This document shows positions 7,126 to 16,047 of a stretch of DNA of 50,511 nucleotides, one piece after another; positions within the stretch are counted from its first letter, which is position 1, and each line of letters opens with the position of its first letter. The stretch lies in contig JACRIL010000066.1 in the NCBI GenBank assembly GCA_016235825.1, positions 1 to 50,511 on the forward strand. The letters are read 5' to 3'. The translations under genes and the position numbers were made by a program. The DNA comes from Planctomycetota bacterium (GTDB lineage: Bacteria > Planctomycetota > Phycisphaerae > SM23-33). Under the pieces are notes generated by a model. That model saw nothing but the letters and a program-made list of their open reading frames with translations. It was not told the origin of the DNA and did no database searches.

Positions 7126-9243
7126 ATGTTTCTCGCCGCACAATACTATCGCCCGCCGTTCCCCGTGAAGAAATACTGGCCGGACGATTTTTCCAGAATG
7201 CGCGACAGCGGGCTGCACGCCGTTCAGCTCTGGGTCATCTGGGGTTGGGTGGAATCGCAGCCGGGGGCTTTCAACTTTCAGGATTACGACGAGCTGGTAG
7301 GTCTGGCCGGCAGAAAAGGGCTGAAGGTCGTCCTGAGCACCATAGCCGAGATACATCCGTTCTGGATTCACCGCCTCGTGCCGGGCAGCGAGATGATAGA
7401 CTGCAAAGGGCATCTGGTGATCTCGTCGCTGCGGCGCGAGGCGAATGTCGGGCTGACGCCCGGCGGATGCTTCGACAACCCGAAGGTCGCCGAGCTGATG
7501 TCCGGCTTCATATCCGCGACGGCGGCCCGATATGCGGCGGCGAGCCACCTGCTCGGCTGGGACTGCTGGAACGAGACGCGATGGTGCGTCAACTGCCATG
7601 ATTACGTCTGCTACTGCCCGCACACGCTGCGGGAGTTCCGGGCATGGCTGGACCGCCGGCACGGCGGGCTTGAGGGCGTCAGCCGCGCGTGGCAGAGGCG
7701 GTACTGCTCGTGGGACGACGTGTTTCCCGGCCGCGTCATCAATCACCCATATACCGAAATGATGGAGTTCACCCGTTTTCTGGTCGATCGCGCGACGAAA
7801 CATATAAAGATGCGATACGACGCGATCCGCTCGCGTGACAAGACCCATCTGATAAGCGCCCACTGCGGCGGGCCGTCCATCGACAGCGCCGGCGGGAACG
7901 AGGAGCAGGCCCTCTGCCGCGGCAACGACTGGGACCTTGCCGACCAGCTCGACGGCTACGGCTGCTCGCACTTTCCGTTTTGGGGCGAGGGCTTCGACGA
8001 CGCCGGGTTCGGCACGCGGGTCGAGTGCACGCGGTCGGCCAATCGCGGCAAGGTCGTCTGGGTCAGCGAGCTTCAGGGCGGCACGGCCAGGGGCGGAATC
8101 TTCGCGTTCCGATCGGTTACGGCCAATCCGCAGCAGCGCTGGGTTGCCAACGGCATGGCCAGGGGCGCAAAGGGCGTCATATTCTGGTGCTGGCGGGACG
8201 AGGTCTTCGGGGCCGAGTCGAGCGGATTCGGACTGAGCGGCTGGGACGGTCTGGCGAAGGATCGCCTCGCGGCCATGAAAAAGACCGGAGCGTTTATCGG
8301 GAAACACAAGGAGATAATCGACGCATATCAGCCCGACCCGGCAAGAGTCGGCGTGCTGTTCGTGCCGGATAATTACCTGCTCAAGTTCGCCGACCGCGGC
8401 CCGGCGCCCGACGCGGCCGAGGCGGTCAAAGGTTGCTCGCTGGCCCTGGAGCGATTGGGGATGCCATATGAATTCGTCGAGGCCCGGCACCTGGACGTTC
8501 TGAAGAAGCTGGATGTCCTGCTGATGCCCTGGCCGCTGATCGTGCCGGACACGACGGCAAAAGCGATTCTCAAATTCATCAAACGCGGCGGGCGGGTGCT
8601 GCTGGAAGGCGAGGCCGACGCGTTCGATGAATTGGGCTTCTATCGTTATCCGGACGAGAGGCCTTTCATGCGGGCACTGGGCCTGCACGACCTTGGCAGG
8701 CGACAGCTTGCCGACAACGAGTCGATATCGGTCGATATCGGCGACGAGCAGATATGCCTGCCGCTGGACAACTTCATCACGCCGCTTTCGGTTCCGTCCG
8801 GTTCGCGCGTTCTGGCCCGCAGTTCTGCCGGCCAGCCGCTCATGGTCCGCAAGAGCGTGGGCCGCGGCGCCGCTTACGTGCTGGGCGGATTTGCCGCAAG
8901 GCCGTATTTCCGGCAGCGAAACAGCGACTTTGAGCGGCTTGTGCGGTGCATCTGCGACGACGCCGGTGTAAAGCTGGCCGTGGACCTCGCCTGCGACGAC
9001 GGCGATCTGTCCGGCCAGGTGCAGTGGCGGGCTGGCAAAAGCGGACGGCGGCGGATGCTGTGGCTCATAAACTCCGGCCATGAACGGGCCGTAACGATAA
9101 CCGACAAGGCCGGCCTGCTGAAATCAAGGAAGGCCGTTCGGGAACTGGTCGGCGGACGCGACCTGCCGGTGATCGGGTCGCCTCAGGGCAGGCAGGTGAG
9201 CGTGAAACTTCCGGCCGAACTGTTCAGCGTCCTGGTGTGGTAA
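7126..9243 (+). CDS. Beta-galactosidase, glycoside hydrolase family 42
   Basis: GH42 enzymes hydrolyse beta-galactosides by a retaining mechanism. The 705-residue protein has the catalytic TIM barrel with acid/base Glu150 in GWDCWNE and a candidate nucleophile Glu315 in VVWVSELQGG. The Cys-rich segment CVNCHDYVCYC (about 154-164) matches the structural zinc site of some GH42 members. A trimerisation domain (RVGVLFVPDNYLL onward) and a C-terminal beta-domain follow. The start is ATG 7126 behind GGAAAGGAAG; the frame extends to TTG 7021 without support. No signal peptide is visible, so it is probably cytoplasmic. No transporter or sugar regulator is adjacent. Confidence 0.93.
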   Translation: MFLAAQYYRPPFPVKKYWPDDFSRMRDSGLHAVQLWVIWGWVESQPGAFNFQDYDELVGLAGRKGLKVVLSTIAEIHPFWIHRLVPGSEMIDCKGHLVISSLRREANVGLTPGGCFDNPKVAELMSGFISATAARYAAASHLLGWDCWNETRWCVNCHDYVCYCPHTLREFRAWLDRRHGGLEGVSRAWQRRYCSWDDVFPGRVINHPYTEMMEFTRFLVDRATKHIKMRYDAIRSRDKTHLISAHCGGPSIDSAGGNEEQALCRGNDWDLADQLDGYGCSHFPFWGEGFDDAGFGTRVECTRSANRGKVVWVSELQGGTARGGIFAFRSVTANPQQRWVANGMARGAKGVIFWCWRDEVFGAESSGFGLSGWDGLAKDRLAAMKKTGAFIGKHKEIIDAYQPDPARVGVLFVPDNYLLKFADRGPAPDAAEAVKGCSLALERLGMPYEFVEARHLDVLKKLDVLLMPWPLIVPDTTAKAILKFIKRGGRVLLEGEADAFDELGFYRYPDERPFMRALGLHDLGRRQLADNESISVDIGDEQICLPLDNFITPLSVPSGSRVLARSSAGQPLMVRKSVGRGAAYVLGGFAARPYFRQRNSDFERLVRCICDDAGVKLAVDLACDDGDLSGQVQWRAGKSGRRRMLWLINSGHERAVTITDKAGLLKSRKAVRELVGGRDLPVIGSPQGRQVSVKLPAELFSVLVW

Positions 9244-9246
9244 GGC

Positions 9247-10302
9247 TCAATCCGGCAGTTGCTGTCGGATTGCCTTGGCCGCGGCCTTTGGGTCTTTTGC
9301 CCCGCAGATAGCGCTGGATACGGCGACGCACTTGGCGCCGCTGGCGGTTATCTGCGAGACGTTCTGGGCGTTGATGCCGCCGATGGCGACTATCGGCAGG
9401 GGGATTTCATCCAGGGCCTGTTTCAGCAATATAGGCCCGGCGATCGGCCAGACATCCTTGGTGGTCGTCTCGAACATAGGCCCGACGGCGATGTAGTCGG
9501 CGCCCTCGTTCACGGCGGCCTTGGCCTGGTTGATTTCGTGCGTGCTTCGGCCGATGATCGCGCCGGGCCGCAGAAGCCTTCTCGCCTCGGCCATCGGCAG
9601 ATCGCGCTGGCCCAGGTGCACGCCGTCGGCCCCGACGATCGCGGCAATGTCGGGCCGGTCGTTGACGATGAGCAGCTTGCCCACCTCGTCGGTAAGTTCC
9701 CGCAGTTCCGCCGCTATCGCCAGCAGCTCGGCGTCGCTGGCGTCTTTTTCCCGAAGCTGGATGGCGTCGGCCCCGCCGGCAATGGCCGCCCTGGCGGTCT
9801 CGCGCATGCTGCCGGAGCACAGCTTGCGCGTGATAAGCGCGTAAAGTCGCACCGCCGCCCAGCGCCGGCCTATGAGCAGCCGGCTGTGAAGCCGCTGTTC
9901 GAGCGTGTAGGCGTCGTATCGCATCCGCTCGATCCGGATCGTCTGGGCCGGGGCGATGAATTTGCTGTATTCCTCGATGGTCCGGAGGGCCTCGGTGAGG
10001 CGCTTGCAGGCCGCCGTTACCACGTCGGAAAGACCGTCTCGCTTCGGCTCGGTCGGGCTGGATATCTCGGTGCCGATGTCGCCGGGAGTGTCGCGGCTTG
10101 AGATGAACTCGCTGACCGGCATGGCCGTGAGGATTTCCTTCAGATCGCTGCGGAGGTTCTTGGCCATCGCCGTTATGGCCGGGTCGTTCAGGGCGAACCT
10201 GCCGCAGTCCTCGGCCACCCGCAGGGCCTCGCGGACGCGGTTGAAATTGGCGTCGAGTATCCGGTAAATCTCTTTCATGCTCGATTTGGCCTGCTGGCTC
10301 AC
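9247..10302 (-). CDS. thiE: ThiD2-ThiE fusion: HMP-P kinase-type domain plus thiamine phosphate synthase
   Basis: The C-terminal part (about 150-350) is thiamine phosphate synthase, which joins HMP-PP and thiazole phosphate: DAIQLREKDASDAELL, DGVHLGQRDLP, IIGRSTHEI and DYIAVGPMFETTTKD are family hallmarks. The N-terminal 130 residues (ILDANFNRVREALRVAEDCGRF) match the ThiD2 domain, reported as an HMP-P kinase, often fused to ThiE in planctomycetes. The start is GTG 10302, two bases after the glyA stop and 7 nt from GGAGG; ATG 10278 is the alternative. It forms an operon with glyA. A decayed thiC tail lies about 2.5 kb away at 12820-13052. Confidence 0.93.
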   Translation of the reverse strand: MSQQAKSSMKEIYRILDANFNRVREALRVAEDCGRFALNDPAITAMAKNLRSDLKEILTAMPVSEFISSRDTPGDIGTEISSPTEPKRDGLSDVVTAACKRLTEALRTIEEYSKFIAPAQTIRIERMRYDAYTLEQRLHSRLLIGRRWAAVRLYALITRKLCSGSMRETARAAIAGGADAIQLREKDASDAELLAIAAELRELTDEVGKLLIVNDRPDIAAIVGADGVHLGQRDLPMAEARRLLRPGAIIGRSTHEINQAKAAVNEGADYIAVGPMFETTTKDVWPIAGPILLKQALDEIPLPIVAIGGINAQNVSQITASGAKCVAVSSAICGAKDPKAAAKAIRQQLPD

Positions 10303-10304
10303 GT

Positions 10305-11555
10305 TCAATCCTCCAGGCCCGGGATCGGGAATTGCCTGCACAGTTCCTCGACCTGTCCGCGGACCCTGTCTGCCGCGCCGCTGTCGCCGCCCGACAGGAG
10401 GATTTGATCGATCCACGCGGCGATGCGAGCCATCTCGTTGGATCCCATGCCTCTGCTGGTCAGGGCCGGCGTGCCCAGCCTGATGCCGGACGACTCGATC
10501 GGCGGACGGGTGTCGAACGGGATGGTGTTCTTGTTGCAGATCAGGCCGGCGCGGGCCAGCCAGAGGGCCGCATTGTGGCCGGTGAGGTCCTTGAGCCGGC
10601 TGCGGAGATCGACCAGCATAAGGTGGTTGTCCGTCCCGCCGGACACCAGCCGCCACCCCTTGGCTATCAACTGCTCGGCCAGGGCCTTGGCGTTGGCGAT
10701 GATGGTCGCTGCGTATTGCTCGAATTCGGGATTGAGAGCCTCAAGGAAACAGACCGCCTTTGCCGCGATGACGTGCATGAGCGGCCCGCCCTGCAGGCCG
10801 GGGAAGATGGCCGAGTCGATCTTTTTCGCCCAGTCCTTCTTGCAGAGGATCACGCCGCCCCGCGGGCCGCAGAGAGTCTTGTGCGTGGTGGTCGTTACGA
10901 ACTGGCAGTGCGGAACCGGGCTGGGATGCACGCCGGCCGCGACCAGTCCGGCGATGTGGGCAATGTCGGCCAGTATCAGGCAGCCGACCTCCGATGCTAT
11001 TTCGGCAAAACCTTTAAAATCTATCGTCCGCGGATAGGCCGACGCGCCGACGACCAGCAGGTCGGGCTTCTCGTTGACCGCCAGCCAGCGGACCTCGTCC
11101 AGGTCGAGCATCTCGGTGTCGCGCCGCACGCCGTAGTGAGTTACGCGATACGTTATGCCCGAAAGGTTTATGTTCAGCCCGTGCGACAGGTGGCCGCCCT
11201 GGTCGAGCCTCATGCCCATTATCTTGGCGCCGGGCTTGAGCGCGGCAAGGTATACCGCCAGGTTGGCGCTCGTGCCGCAGTGCGGCTGGACGTTGGCGTG
11301 CTCGGCCCCGAAGAGCTTTTTCGCCCGATCTATCGCCAACTGCTCGATGGCGTCGGCGTTTTCGCAGCCGCAGTACCATCGCCTGCCGGGATACCCCTCG
11401 GCGTACTTGTCAGTCAGCAGCGTGCCGGCGGTCTGCAGCACCGCCGCAGACACGTGGTTCTCCGAGGCGATCAATTCCAGCGTCATGCTCTGGCGGCGTT
11501 TCTCCGCCTCGATGAGCTGCGCAATTTCAGGGTCCGTCTTGGTCAATACGCTCAT
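10305..11555 (-). CDS. glyA: Serine hydroxymethyltransferase
   Basis: GlyA converts serine and tetrahydrofolate to glycine and methylene-tetrahydrofolate using PLP. The 416-residue length is typical. Visible marks are the N-terminal [29 protein letters not shown], and the PLP-lysine motif [13 protein letters not shown]. The start is ATG 11555 with GGAG 7 nt upstream. The stop is followed two bases later by the thiD2-thiE start, so the two genes are coupled; one-carbon and thiamine biosynthesis share an operon here. Confidence 0.97.
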   Translation of the reverse strand: MSVLTKTDPEIAQLIEAEKRRQSMTLELIASENHVSAAVLQTAGTLLTDKYAEGYPGRRWYCGCENADAIEQLAIDRAKKLFGAEHANVQPHCGTSANLAVYLAALKPGAKIMGMRLDQGGHLSHGLNINLSGITYRVTHYGVRRDTEMLDLDEVRWLAVNEKPDLLVVGASAYPRTIDFKGFAEIASEVGCLILADIAHIAGLVAAGVHPSPVPHCQFVTTTTHKTLCGPRGGVILCKKDWAKKIDSAIFPGLQGGPLMHVIAAKAVCFLEALNPEFEQYAATIIANAKALAEQLIAKGWRLVSGGTDNHLMLVDLRSRLKDLTGHNAALWLARAGLICNKNTIPFDTRPPIESSGIRLGTPALTSRGMGSNEMARIAAWIDQILLSGGDSGAADRVRGQVEELCRQFPIPGLED

Positions 11556-11587
11556 TTGACGTCTCCGATTCCATTCACTTTTTTACA

Positions 11588-11692
11588 GTAGCACGGGCGT
11601 CTCGCCCGTGAGTAACAGGGGCATCCTGCCCCTGCAAGTATTTTACATGGCCGAGACGGCCATGATACTCATGGGCAAGATGCCCATGCCAC
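11588..11692. repeat. Interspersed palindromic repeats, family A, cluster 1
   Basis: Successive perfect palindromes such as CACGGGCGTCTCGCCCGTG, CAGGGGCATCCTGCCCCTG, CATGGCCGAGACGGCCATG and CATGGGCAAGATGCCCATG, each about 19 bp, are separated by short linkers. Translated they give the GETPVP/HGQDAHAT-type peptides common as false ORFs in planctomycetes. The other clusters are at 12757-12791, 20086-20197 and 46134-46250. This cluster occupies most of the gap between glyA and the methyltransferase. Confidence 0.85.
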
Positions 11693-11813
11693 TTTTCGGG
11701 CCGCTAATTTATCCGTACTTGCAGGCAGAAGCAAGGGCATTGACTTTCAGATCGATTCGATGGACTTGGCCGGCATTTGCCGATATTGATCTGTATGGCG
11801 AATGGAGTATTCA

Positions 11814-12725
11814 ATGGATCAACGGGACAATAAAAGGCGGCAACATAAAAAAAAGTTCGGTAAGTTCGGCGGCGGCAGGGCAGGTGAACCCCGGCCGGCG
11901 GGAAAGGCCGCGGCGGCCGGGCCGAAGGTCGCTACCGCCTGGCAGCGAGACGCCGAATGGTACGACCAGATCATCGGCGACGAGGGGGGCGAGTATCATC
12001 GCAACGTGGTTTTGCCCGGGGCGATGCGGCTGCTTGGCGTTCAGGCGGGCCAGCACGTTTTGGACGTTGCCTGCGGGCAGGGGGTGTTGTGCCGCCTGCT
12101 GCACAAGGCCGGGGCCGAGGTTATCGGAGTGGACGCCTCGCCAAAATTGATAGAGCTTGCCAGACAGCGCAGCGATCCGGCCATTACTTATCTCGTCGGC
12201 GATGCCCGCGACCCTTCGCGCCTCCCGGCCGGACACTTTCACGCCGCCGCGTGCATCCTGGCCGCCCAGAACATCAACCCGCTGGCGCCGGCGTTTGAAG
12301 GCGTCGCCCGATGCCTGGCCGAGGGCGGCCGATTCGTCATCGTCATGATGCATCCGTGCTTTCGCGGGCCAAAATACACCGCATGGGGCTGGGAAGGAAA
12401 CGATACCCAGTTCCGCCGCGTGGACCGCTACCTGCTGCCCCGCAAGGAGCCGATTGTTACCCATCCCGGCGCCAGCCCCGACAAGTATACCTGGACTTTC
12501 CACCGCCCTATTCAAGGCTACGTCAAGCCGCTTGCCCGCGCCGGCCTGCTCGTCGACGCCATCGAGGAATGGCCCAGCCACAAGACAAGCGAGCCAGGCC
12601 CGCGGGCCAAAGCGGAAAACTCCGCCCGGAAGGAAATCCCGCTCTTTCTGGCCCTGAGGGCAGTGAAAATGCCGGGCTATTCCACTCCCAAGACTACTGA
12701 TGATCTCAGCGAGGTATCCGGTTAA
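11814..12725 (+). CDS. SAM-dependent methyltransferase (class I)
   Basis: A 303-residue protein with a basic, Gly/Lys-rich N-terminus (about 1-35) and a Rossmann-type methyltransferase domain: motif I VLDVACGQGVL, an acidic end of strand 2 (VIGVDASP), GDARDP and ILAAQNINP at motif IV, and CLAEGGRFVIVMMHPCF as motif VI. The substrate is unknown. The start ATG 11814 has GGAG 6 nt upstream; ATG 11802 in the same frame lacks one. It stands alone, flanked by palindromic repeats and a thiC remnant. Confidence 0.85.
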   Translation: MDQRDNKRRQHKKKFGKFGGGRAGEPRPAGKAAAAGPKVATAWQRDAEWYDQIIGDEGGEYHRNVVLPGAMRLLGVQAGQHVLDVACGQGVLCRLLHKAGAEVIGVDASPKLIELARQRSDPAITYLVGDARDPSRLPAGHFHAAACILAAQNINPLAPAFEGVARCLAEGGRFVIVMMHPCFRGPKYTAWGWEGNDTQFRRVDRYLLPRKEPIVTHPGASPDKYTWTFHRPIQGYVKPLARAGLLVDAIEEWPSHKTSEPGPRAKAENSARKEIPLFLALRAVKMPGYSTPKTTDDLSEVSG

Positions 12726-12756
12726 AACGCCAAATTTTATTCCACGACCGGGACGG

Positions 12757-12791
12757 CCATGGGACACACGGGCGAGACGCCCGTGCCACGT
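12757..12791. repeat. Interspersed palindromic repeat, family A, short copy
   Basis: CACGGGCGAGACGCCCGTG, preceded by a half-unit GGGACGGCCATGGGAC, is the same family as the 11588-11692 cluster. It lies between the methyltransferase stop and the thiC remnant. Confidence 0.7.
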
Positions 12792-12819
12792 TTTATCGTC
12801 CGGATAACCGCCTCTTTGC

Positions 12820-13052
12820 CATTCGGGCAGATCGATCTCTGGCCGCGACCGCTTCGACGCCATCTCGCAGGCACGAGCCGACTTCAACTGGACAAAACAG
12901 TTCGAGCTGGCCTTCGACGGCCAGGCCGCCCGCGAGATCCGCAGCCGCGACTCAAAGCAGGTCTTGGCGACAACTTCTGCTCCATGTGCGGAAAAGACTG
13001 GTGCGCCATGCGAATCAGCAAACAGGTCAAAGATATGTCGCAAAAAGCGTGA
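12820..13052 (+). pseudogene. thiC: Remnant of thiC: C-terminus of HMP-P synthase
   Basis: The DNA encodes, in two frames, the C-terminal end of phosphomethylpyrimidine synthase. The first frame (from about 12841) gives GRDRFDAISQARADFNWTKQ followed by FELAFDGQAAREI. The second (from 12966) gives DNFCSMCGKDWCAMRISKQV and ends at TGA 13050-13052. CSMCGxxxC is the Fe-S cluster motif ending ThiC. The frames meet near 12960-12966, consistent with loss of one base. Only about 75 of some 430-600 residues remain and no ThiC start exists upstream, so it is a dead fragment. A functional thiC must lie elsewhere if the thiE pathway works. Confidence 0.85.
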
Positions 13053-13083
13053 AGGGCAACTTCTTGGTGGCAGTTTCTTGGTG

Positions 13084-13124
13084 GCACCCTCAAACGAAGC
13101 TGCAACGCAGCGAAGTTTGGGGGT
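13084..13124. repeat. Short repeat, family C, copy 1
   Basis: CACCCTCAAACGAAGC, GCAACGCAGCGAAG and TTTGGGGGTG follow one another. The same unit, in an inverted pair, occurs at 43496-43593. Confidence 0.6.
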
Positions 13125-13263
13125 GTTTGCGAACTTCTTCCTCATTAAAGCATTTTAAGTTTGCGTAACGACATTGATCTCATGCAAAGTTTGTCCGCGC
13201 CAATGCCGATTGACGGCCAGGAATAAATTATTCCGATTCCTGATCCTGTCAGACGGATGAAAT

Positions 13264-13430
13264 GTGCCGCCCCGCCGGGGCTTGTCTTTTGTGGGTTGCC
13301 GCAATGCTATAAACATTTCACGCCTACGGCGTTCGAAATAGTTGCCTGAGGGATGTTTTGCTCCGTCAGGAGCAACATGTTTATAGTCAGCGCCAACCGA
13401 AACAAAACCTAGCTCCATCGGAGCGGCACG
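13264..13430. repeat. Interspersed palindromic repeat, family B, copy 2
   Basis: The reverse-oriented counterpart of 728-893: it starts GTGCCGCCCCGCCGGGGC, contains TATAAACAT and ATGTTTATA in inverted positions around TGCTCCGTCAGGAGC, and ends AGCTCCATCGGAGCGGCAC. Both copies are about 166 bp. The rest of the 12726-13507 gap holds the thiC remnant, short repeats and no intact gene. Confidence 0.75.
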
Positions 13431-13507
13431 GTATATTTGCCGTTCAATGGGTCAGGCTTTACCACACATGTCGCCATGCAAACTTAAAATGCCACAGCGA
13501 TAGCTGC

Positions 13508-14569
13508 TCAGGCGACCTCGGCGACGGCGGGCGAGTCTATCTCGGATTCCTGCACCGGCAGGCCGCCGAGATATTTCTTGAAAAACGCGATGGTCCGCCC
13601 GGCGTACTGCTGCGGCTCGATTACGACGGCCTGGTTGTGCTTGGCCTTGGGGACCACCCACAGGTGCTTGGGCGAAGGAGCGGTTTTATACAGCCGCCGC
13701 GTCTGCTCCTCGCGGATGTAGCTGTCCTTCTGGCCGTGGATGAACATGACGGCCCGCGGCTGCATGTCCTGCAAGGCCCGTCTGACTGAAGGGAACTTGC
13801 AGCCGAGCTTGGGCTGGGCGAAAAACATTATCAGCCACAGCAGGAACCGCCAGAACGCCTCCGGATGATGCTCGTAGACCAGCTTGACGCGGGCGAAGAT
13901 GTACGCCCAGCGTTTCATCAGGGCGATCAGGGCGATGTCGGTGCTGAACACGCCGTCGCAGATTATGGTCTTGATGTTGGTGTCGCTTGCGGCGGCCAGC
14001 AGCCCGGCCCCGCCGCCTCGCGAGATTCCGAACAGGCCGATCTGCGGAGGCTTGCCCTCGGCGGTCAGCATCGCCTCGACGTGTGCGCAGGCGCCCAGCA
14101 CGTCTTCGAGTTCCTTGTTGCTGGGCCATTGCAGGGGCTTGTAATTGCCGCCGGAACTGCTCTGGCCGTGCGCGCGGAAGTCGAAGGTGAAGATGTCGAA
14201 GCCGGCCTCAAGCAGAGGCCGGGTGTAGCGGGCGCAGCTATACATGTCCGAGCCGAACTCGTGGCAGAAGACGATCGTTCCGAGGTACTGGACGGCCTTC
14301 GGCGCCGTCAGCCTCATGCCGCGCAGGCTCGTGCCGTCGAAACTGCGGAACCGCATCACCTCGCCTTCCATCCGCTGAAAATCGACCGGGCCCATCGACA
14401 GCGGCGGGGGGGTGTCAACGAAGATGTTCAGGCATATCCTGACGTAGCGGGTGATCGTTATCACCAGCCATGCCGCCAGCGACAGGCAGGTCAGCGTGAT
14501 GGCGATGGCGGCCCAGTTGCGGGTCGCCCAATGCCAGATGGCCAGAGTTGAAAAAATCGTGTCTTCCAT
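13508..14569 (-). CDS. Membrane-anchored alpha/beta hydrolase
   Basis: A 353-residue protein with one N-terminal membrane segment (about 18-42, AAIAITLTCLSLAAWLVITI) and an alpha/beta-hydrolase domain. The nucleophile elbow is GISRGGG, the acid is probably the Asp in GQKDSYI and the histidine lies in AKHNQAV; the oxyanion region is FCHEFGSD. DFRAHGQSSSGG resembles the cap region of S9-type peptidases/acyl hydrolases (YqiA/BAAT-like). Substrate unknown. The start is ATG 14569 with an AGGATAGGG site. It is divergent from the TPR gene at 14725. Confidence 0.85.
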   Translation of the reverse strand: MEDTIFSTLAIWHWATRNWAAIAITLTCLSLAAWLVITITRYVRICLNIFVDTPPPLSMGPVDFQRMEGEVMRFRSFDGTSLRGMRLTAPKAVQYLGTIVFCHEFGSDMYSCARYTRPLLEAGFDIFTFDFRAHGQSSSGGNYKPLQWPSNKELEDVLGACAHVEAMLTAEGKPPQIGLFGISRGGGAGLLAAASDTNIKTIICDGVFSTDIALIALMKRWAYIFARVKLVYEHHPEAFWRFLLWLIMFFAQPKLGCKFPSVRRALQDMQPRAVMFIHGQKDSYIREEQTRRLYKTAPSPKHLWVVPKAKHNQAVVIEPQQYAGRTIAFFKKYLGGLPVQESEIDSPAVAEVA

Positions 14570-14711
14570 GCCCTATCCTGTCGGCGCGCCGGCCGTTTGG
14601 CCCTTCGCCGCCCATCTTTCGGCGAAGGATACATTCGCCGGGTTATTTTTTCAAGCCGGCAGATAATGAACGATGCCTCAAAAAAAACACGCTTCTGCCC
14701 GTGCTGCGCGG

Positions 14712-14717
14712 TATAAT
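14712..14717 (+). promoter_or_regulatory. -10 box of the first TPR gene (leaderless arrangement)
   Basis: TATAAT is followed by exactly 7 nt and GTG 14725; no Shine-Dalgarno sequence lies between them. Same geometry as rarA and the gene at 20434. Confidence 0.5.
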
Positions 14718-14724
14718 TGGCCAC

Positions 14725-15936
14725 GTGAAACAGAATCGCCATATTTGCGGCCAGAATGTTAGGGATGTAATGCTGGTTATCCTGCTGGCCGGGGGTTTTG
14801 CCGCCGTCCTTCCCGTGCATGGCCAGGAAAGCCGGCCTGCCGCAGCATCCGCCCCTGGTCCGCAGGATGTCATGGCGCAGGCCATGGAGGAACTCGACCA
14901 GGGCAGGTATTCCAAAGCCCTCGATCTGCTGACCTCGATCCGCCCGACTTACAAGGATGATTCCCGCTACTACCTGGCCCTTGGCCGCGGCTATCTGGGC
15001 CTGAAAGACTATGCCATAGCGATAGGCGCGTTCAAGGCGGCCATCGAACGCGAGAAAGACCTTGTCGAGGCCCATCTGCGGCTGGCGATCTGCTACGGTT
15101 GCAGCGGGCGGGCCAAGGAGGCCATGGATGAACTCGAGAAGGCCGTCAGGCTGGACCAGTCGGATTCCAGGCTCCATTACGCATCGGGCCTGGTGCGTTC
15201 GCAGTTGAGGCAGTGGGACCAGGCCGAGGATGCGATGCGGACGGCAGAAAAGATCGGCGGGCCGTTCATCGACCTGGTGAAGAAAAAAAGGGAGACAGTC
15301 GAAGGTTATCAACAGGTTGAGTTGCAGGCCGCAAAAAAAAGGCGGGATGCCATCGACGCAGCCAGGCAGGCGCATGATCTGGACAGCCAGGCCCTTGCGA
15401 CCGGCAAGGACGGGATAACCAGGGCGACCGCGGACCGCCAGATCGCCGAGAAAAAATACAAGGAAGACCGCCAGCCGGTTCAGAAGATTTACGACGATCT
15501 ATATCTCCAGATAATGGCCCAGTACGCGAAGGACAAGCCGCCCGAAAGCCTCAAGGAGACCGATCCGCTGGAATACCGGCGGCGTCTGGCTGACGTGAAC
15601 GCCGTCCTGACGGCCAGCCTGTTCGAGGCGGCGCGGGCACGCGACAAGGCCTTTGCGGAAATCGACAGGGCGTACAAGCCGATCGTCGAAACGATAGACG
15701 CGACGCTCAGAATGCTTCAGAAAAAATATCCTGAGGACGCCGCTCGCGAGGGCCAATCCGCGAAAAAGCTCGCCCAGGCGGAGGCGGAAGACAAAAATTA
15801 TGTCCCCAAGCCGCCGTTCGATCTGGCCCTTGCGCTGCGGGACATTCCGGTGGACATGGGCAGGCGCCCGACGAGCCAGCCTTCGGCCAGCCAACCTTCG
15901 GCCAGCCGGCCGGCGTCCGGAGGCGCCGGGCCTTGA
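14725..15936 (+). CDS. Secreted TPR protein with coiled-coil C-terminus, paralogue 1
   Basis: A 403-residue protein with an N-terminal signal peptide (MLVILLAGGFAAVLPVHGQ), three to four TPR units (about 60-190; GRYSKALDLLTSIRP, YYLALGRGYLGLKDYAIAIG, AHLRLAICYGCSGRAKEAMD), then a long charged, probably coiled-coil region rich in Lys/Glu/Ala and a Ser/Pro-rich tail. The start GTG 14725 fits the TATAAT box; the frame is open back to 14548, but this gives no better signal peptide. It is a paralogue of the next gene: both share the ALGRGYLG and LRLA segments and a PAESLK/PPESLK region. Periplasmic scaffolding is inferred; no enzyme motif. Confidence 0.75.
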   Translation: MKQNRHICGQNVRDVMLVILLAGGFAAVLPVHGQESRPAAASAPGPQDVMAQAMEELDQGRYSKALDLLTSIRPTYKDDSRYYLALGRGYLGLKDYAIAIGAFKAAIEREKDLVEAHLRLAICYGCSGRAKEAMDELEKAVRLDQSDSRLHYASGLVRSQLRQWDQAEDAMRTAEKIGGPFIDLVKKKRETVEGYQQVELQAAKKRRDAIDAARQAHDLDSQALATGKDGITRATADRQIAEKKYKEDRQPVQKIYDDLYLQIMAQYAKDKPPESLKETDPLEYRRRLADVNAVLTASLFEAARARDKAFAEIDRAYKPIVETIDATLRMLQKKYPEDAAREGQSAKKLAQAEAEDKNYVPKPPFDLALALRDIPVDMGRRPTSQPSASQPSASRPASGGAGP

Positions 15937-15972
15937 TGGAATTAAACTGTTTATCGGCAGCCGGAAAATGGA

Positions 15973-15978
15973 TATAAT
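15973..15978 (+). promoter_or_regulatory. -10 box upstream of the second TPR gene
   Basis: TATAAT with a poor -35 (TTTATC 17 nt upstream) lies in the 111-bp gap; the leader would be about 63 nt, so this gene, unlike its paralogue, is not leaderless. Confidence 0.4.
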
Positions 15979-16047
15979 GCAGCTTTGTACGGGGCAGTTT
16001 GAAACAGGCAGTTTTCTTGGGCATGCCTTGCGCAAAGGAAGACAAAA

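Noticed and set aside
7108..9081. A 657-residue open frame antisense to the GH42 gene
   Set aside because: It lies wholly opposite a gene with clear catalytic motifs and has the Arg/Ala/Pro-rich composition of frames shadowing high-GC coding DNA; no domain is recognisable. The same holds for long antisense frames at 11811-13145, 39683-40942 and 48618-49754.
15870..15920. Short direct repeats that might suggest a CRISPR-like array
   Set aside because: They are in-frame copies encoding SQPSA in the Ser/Pro-rich tail of the TPR protein, with no spacers. No CRISPR array was seen anywhere.
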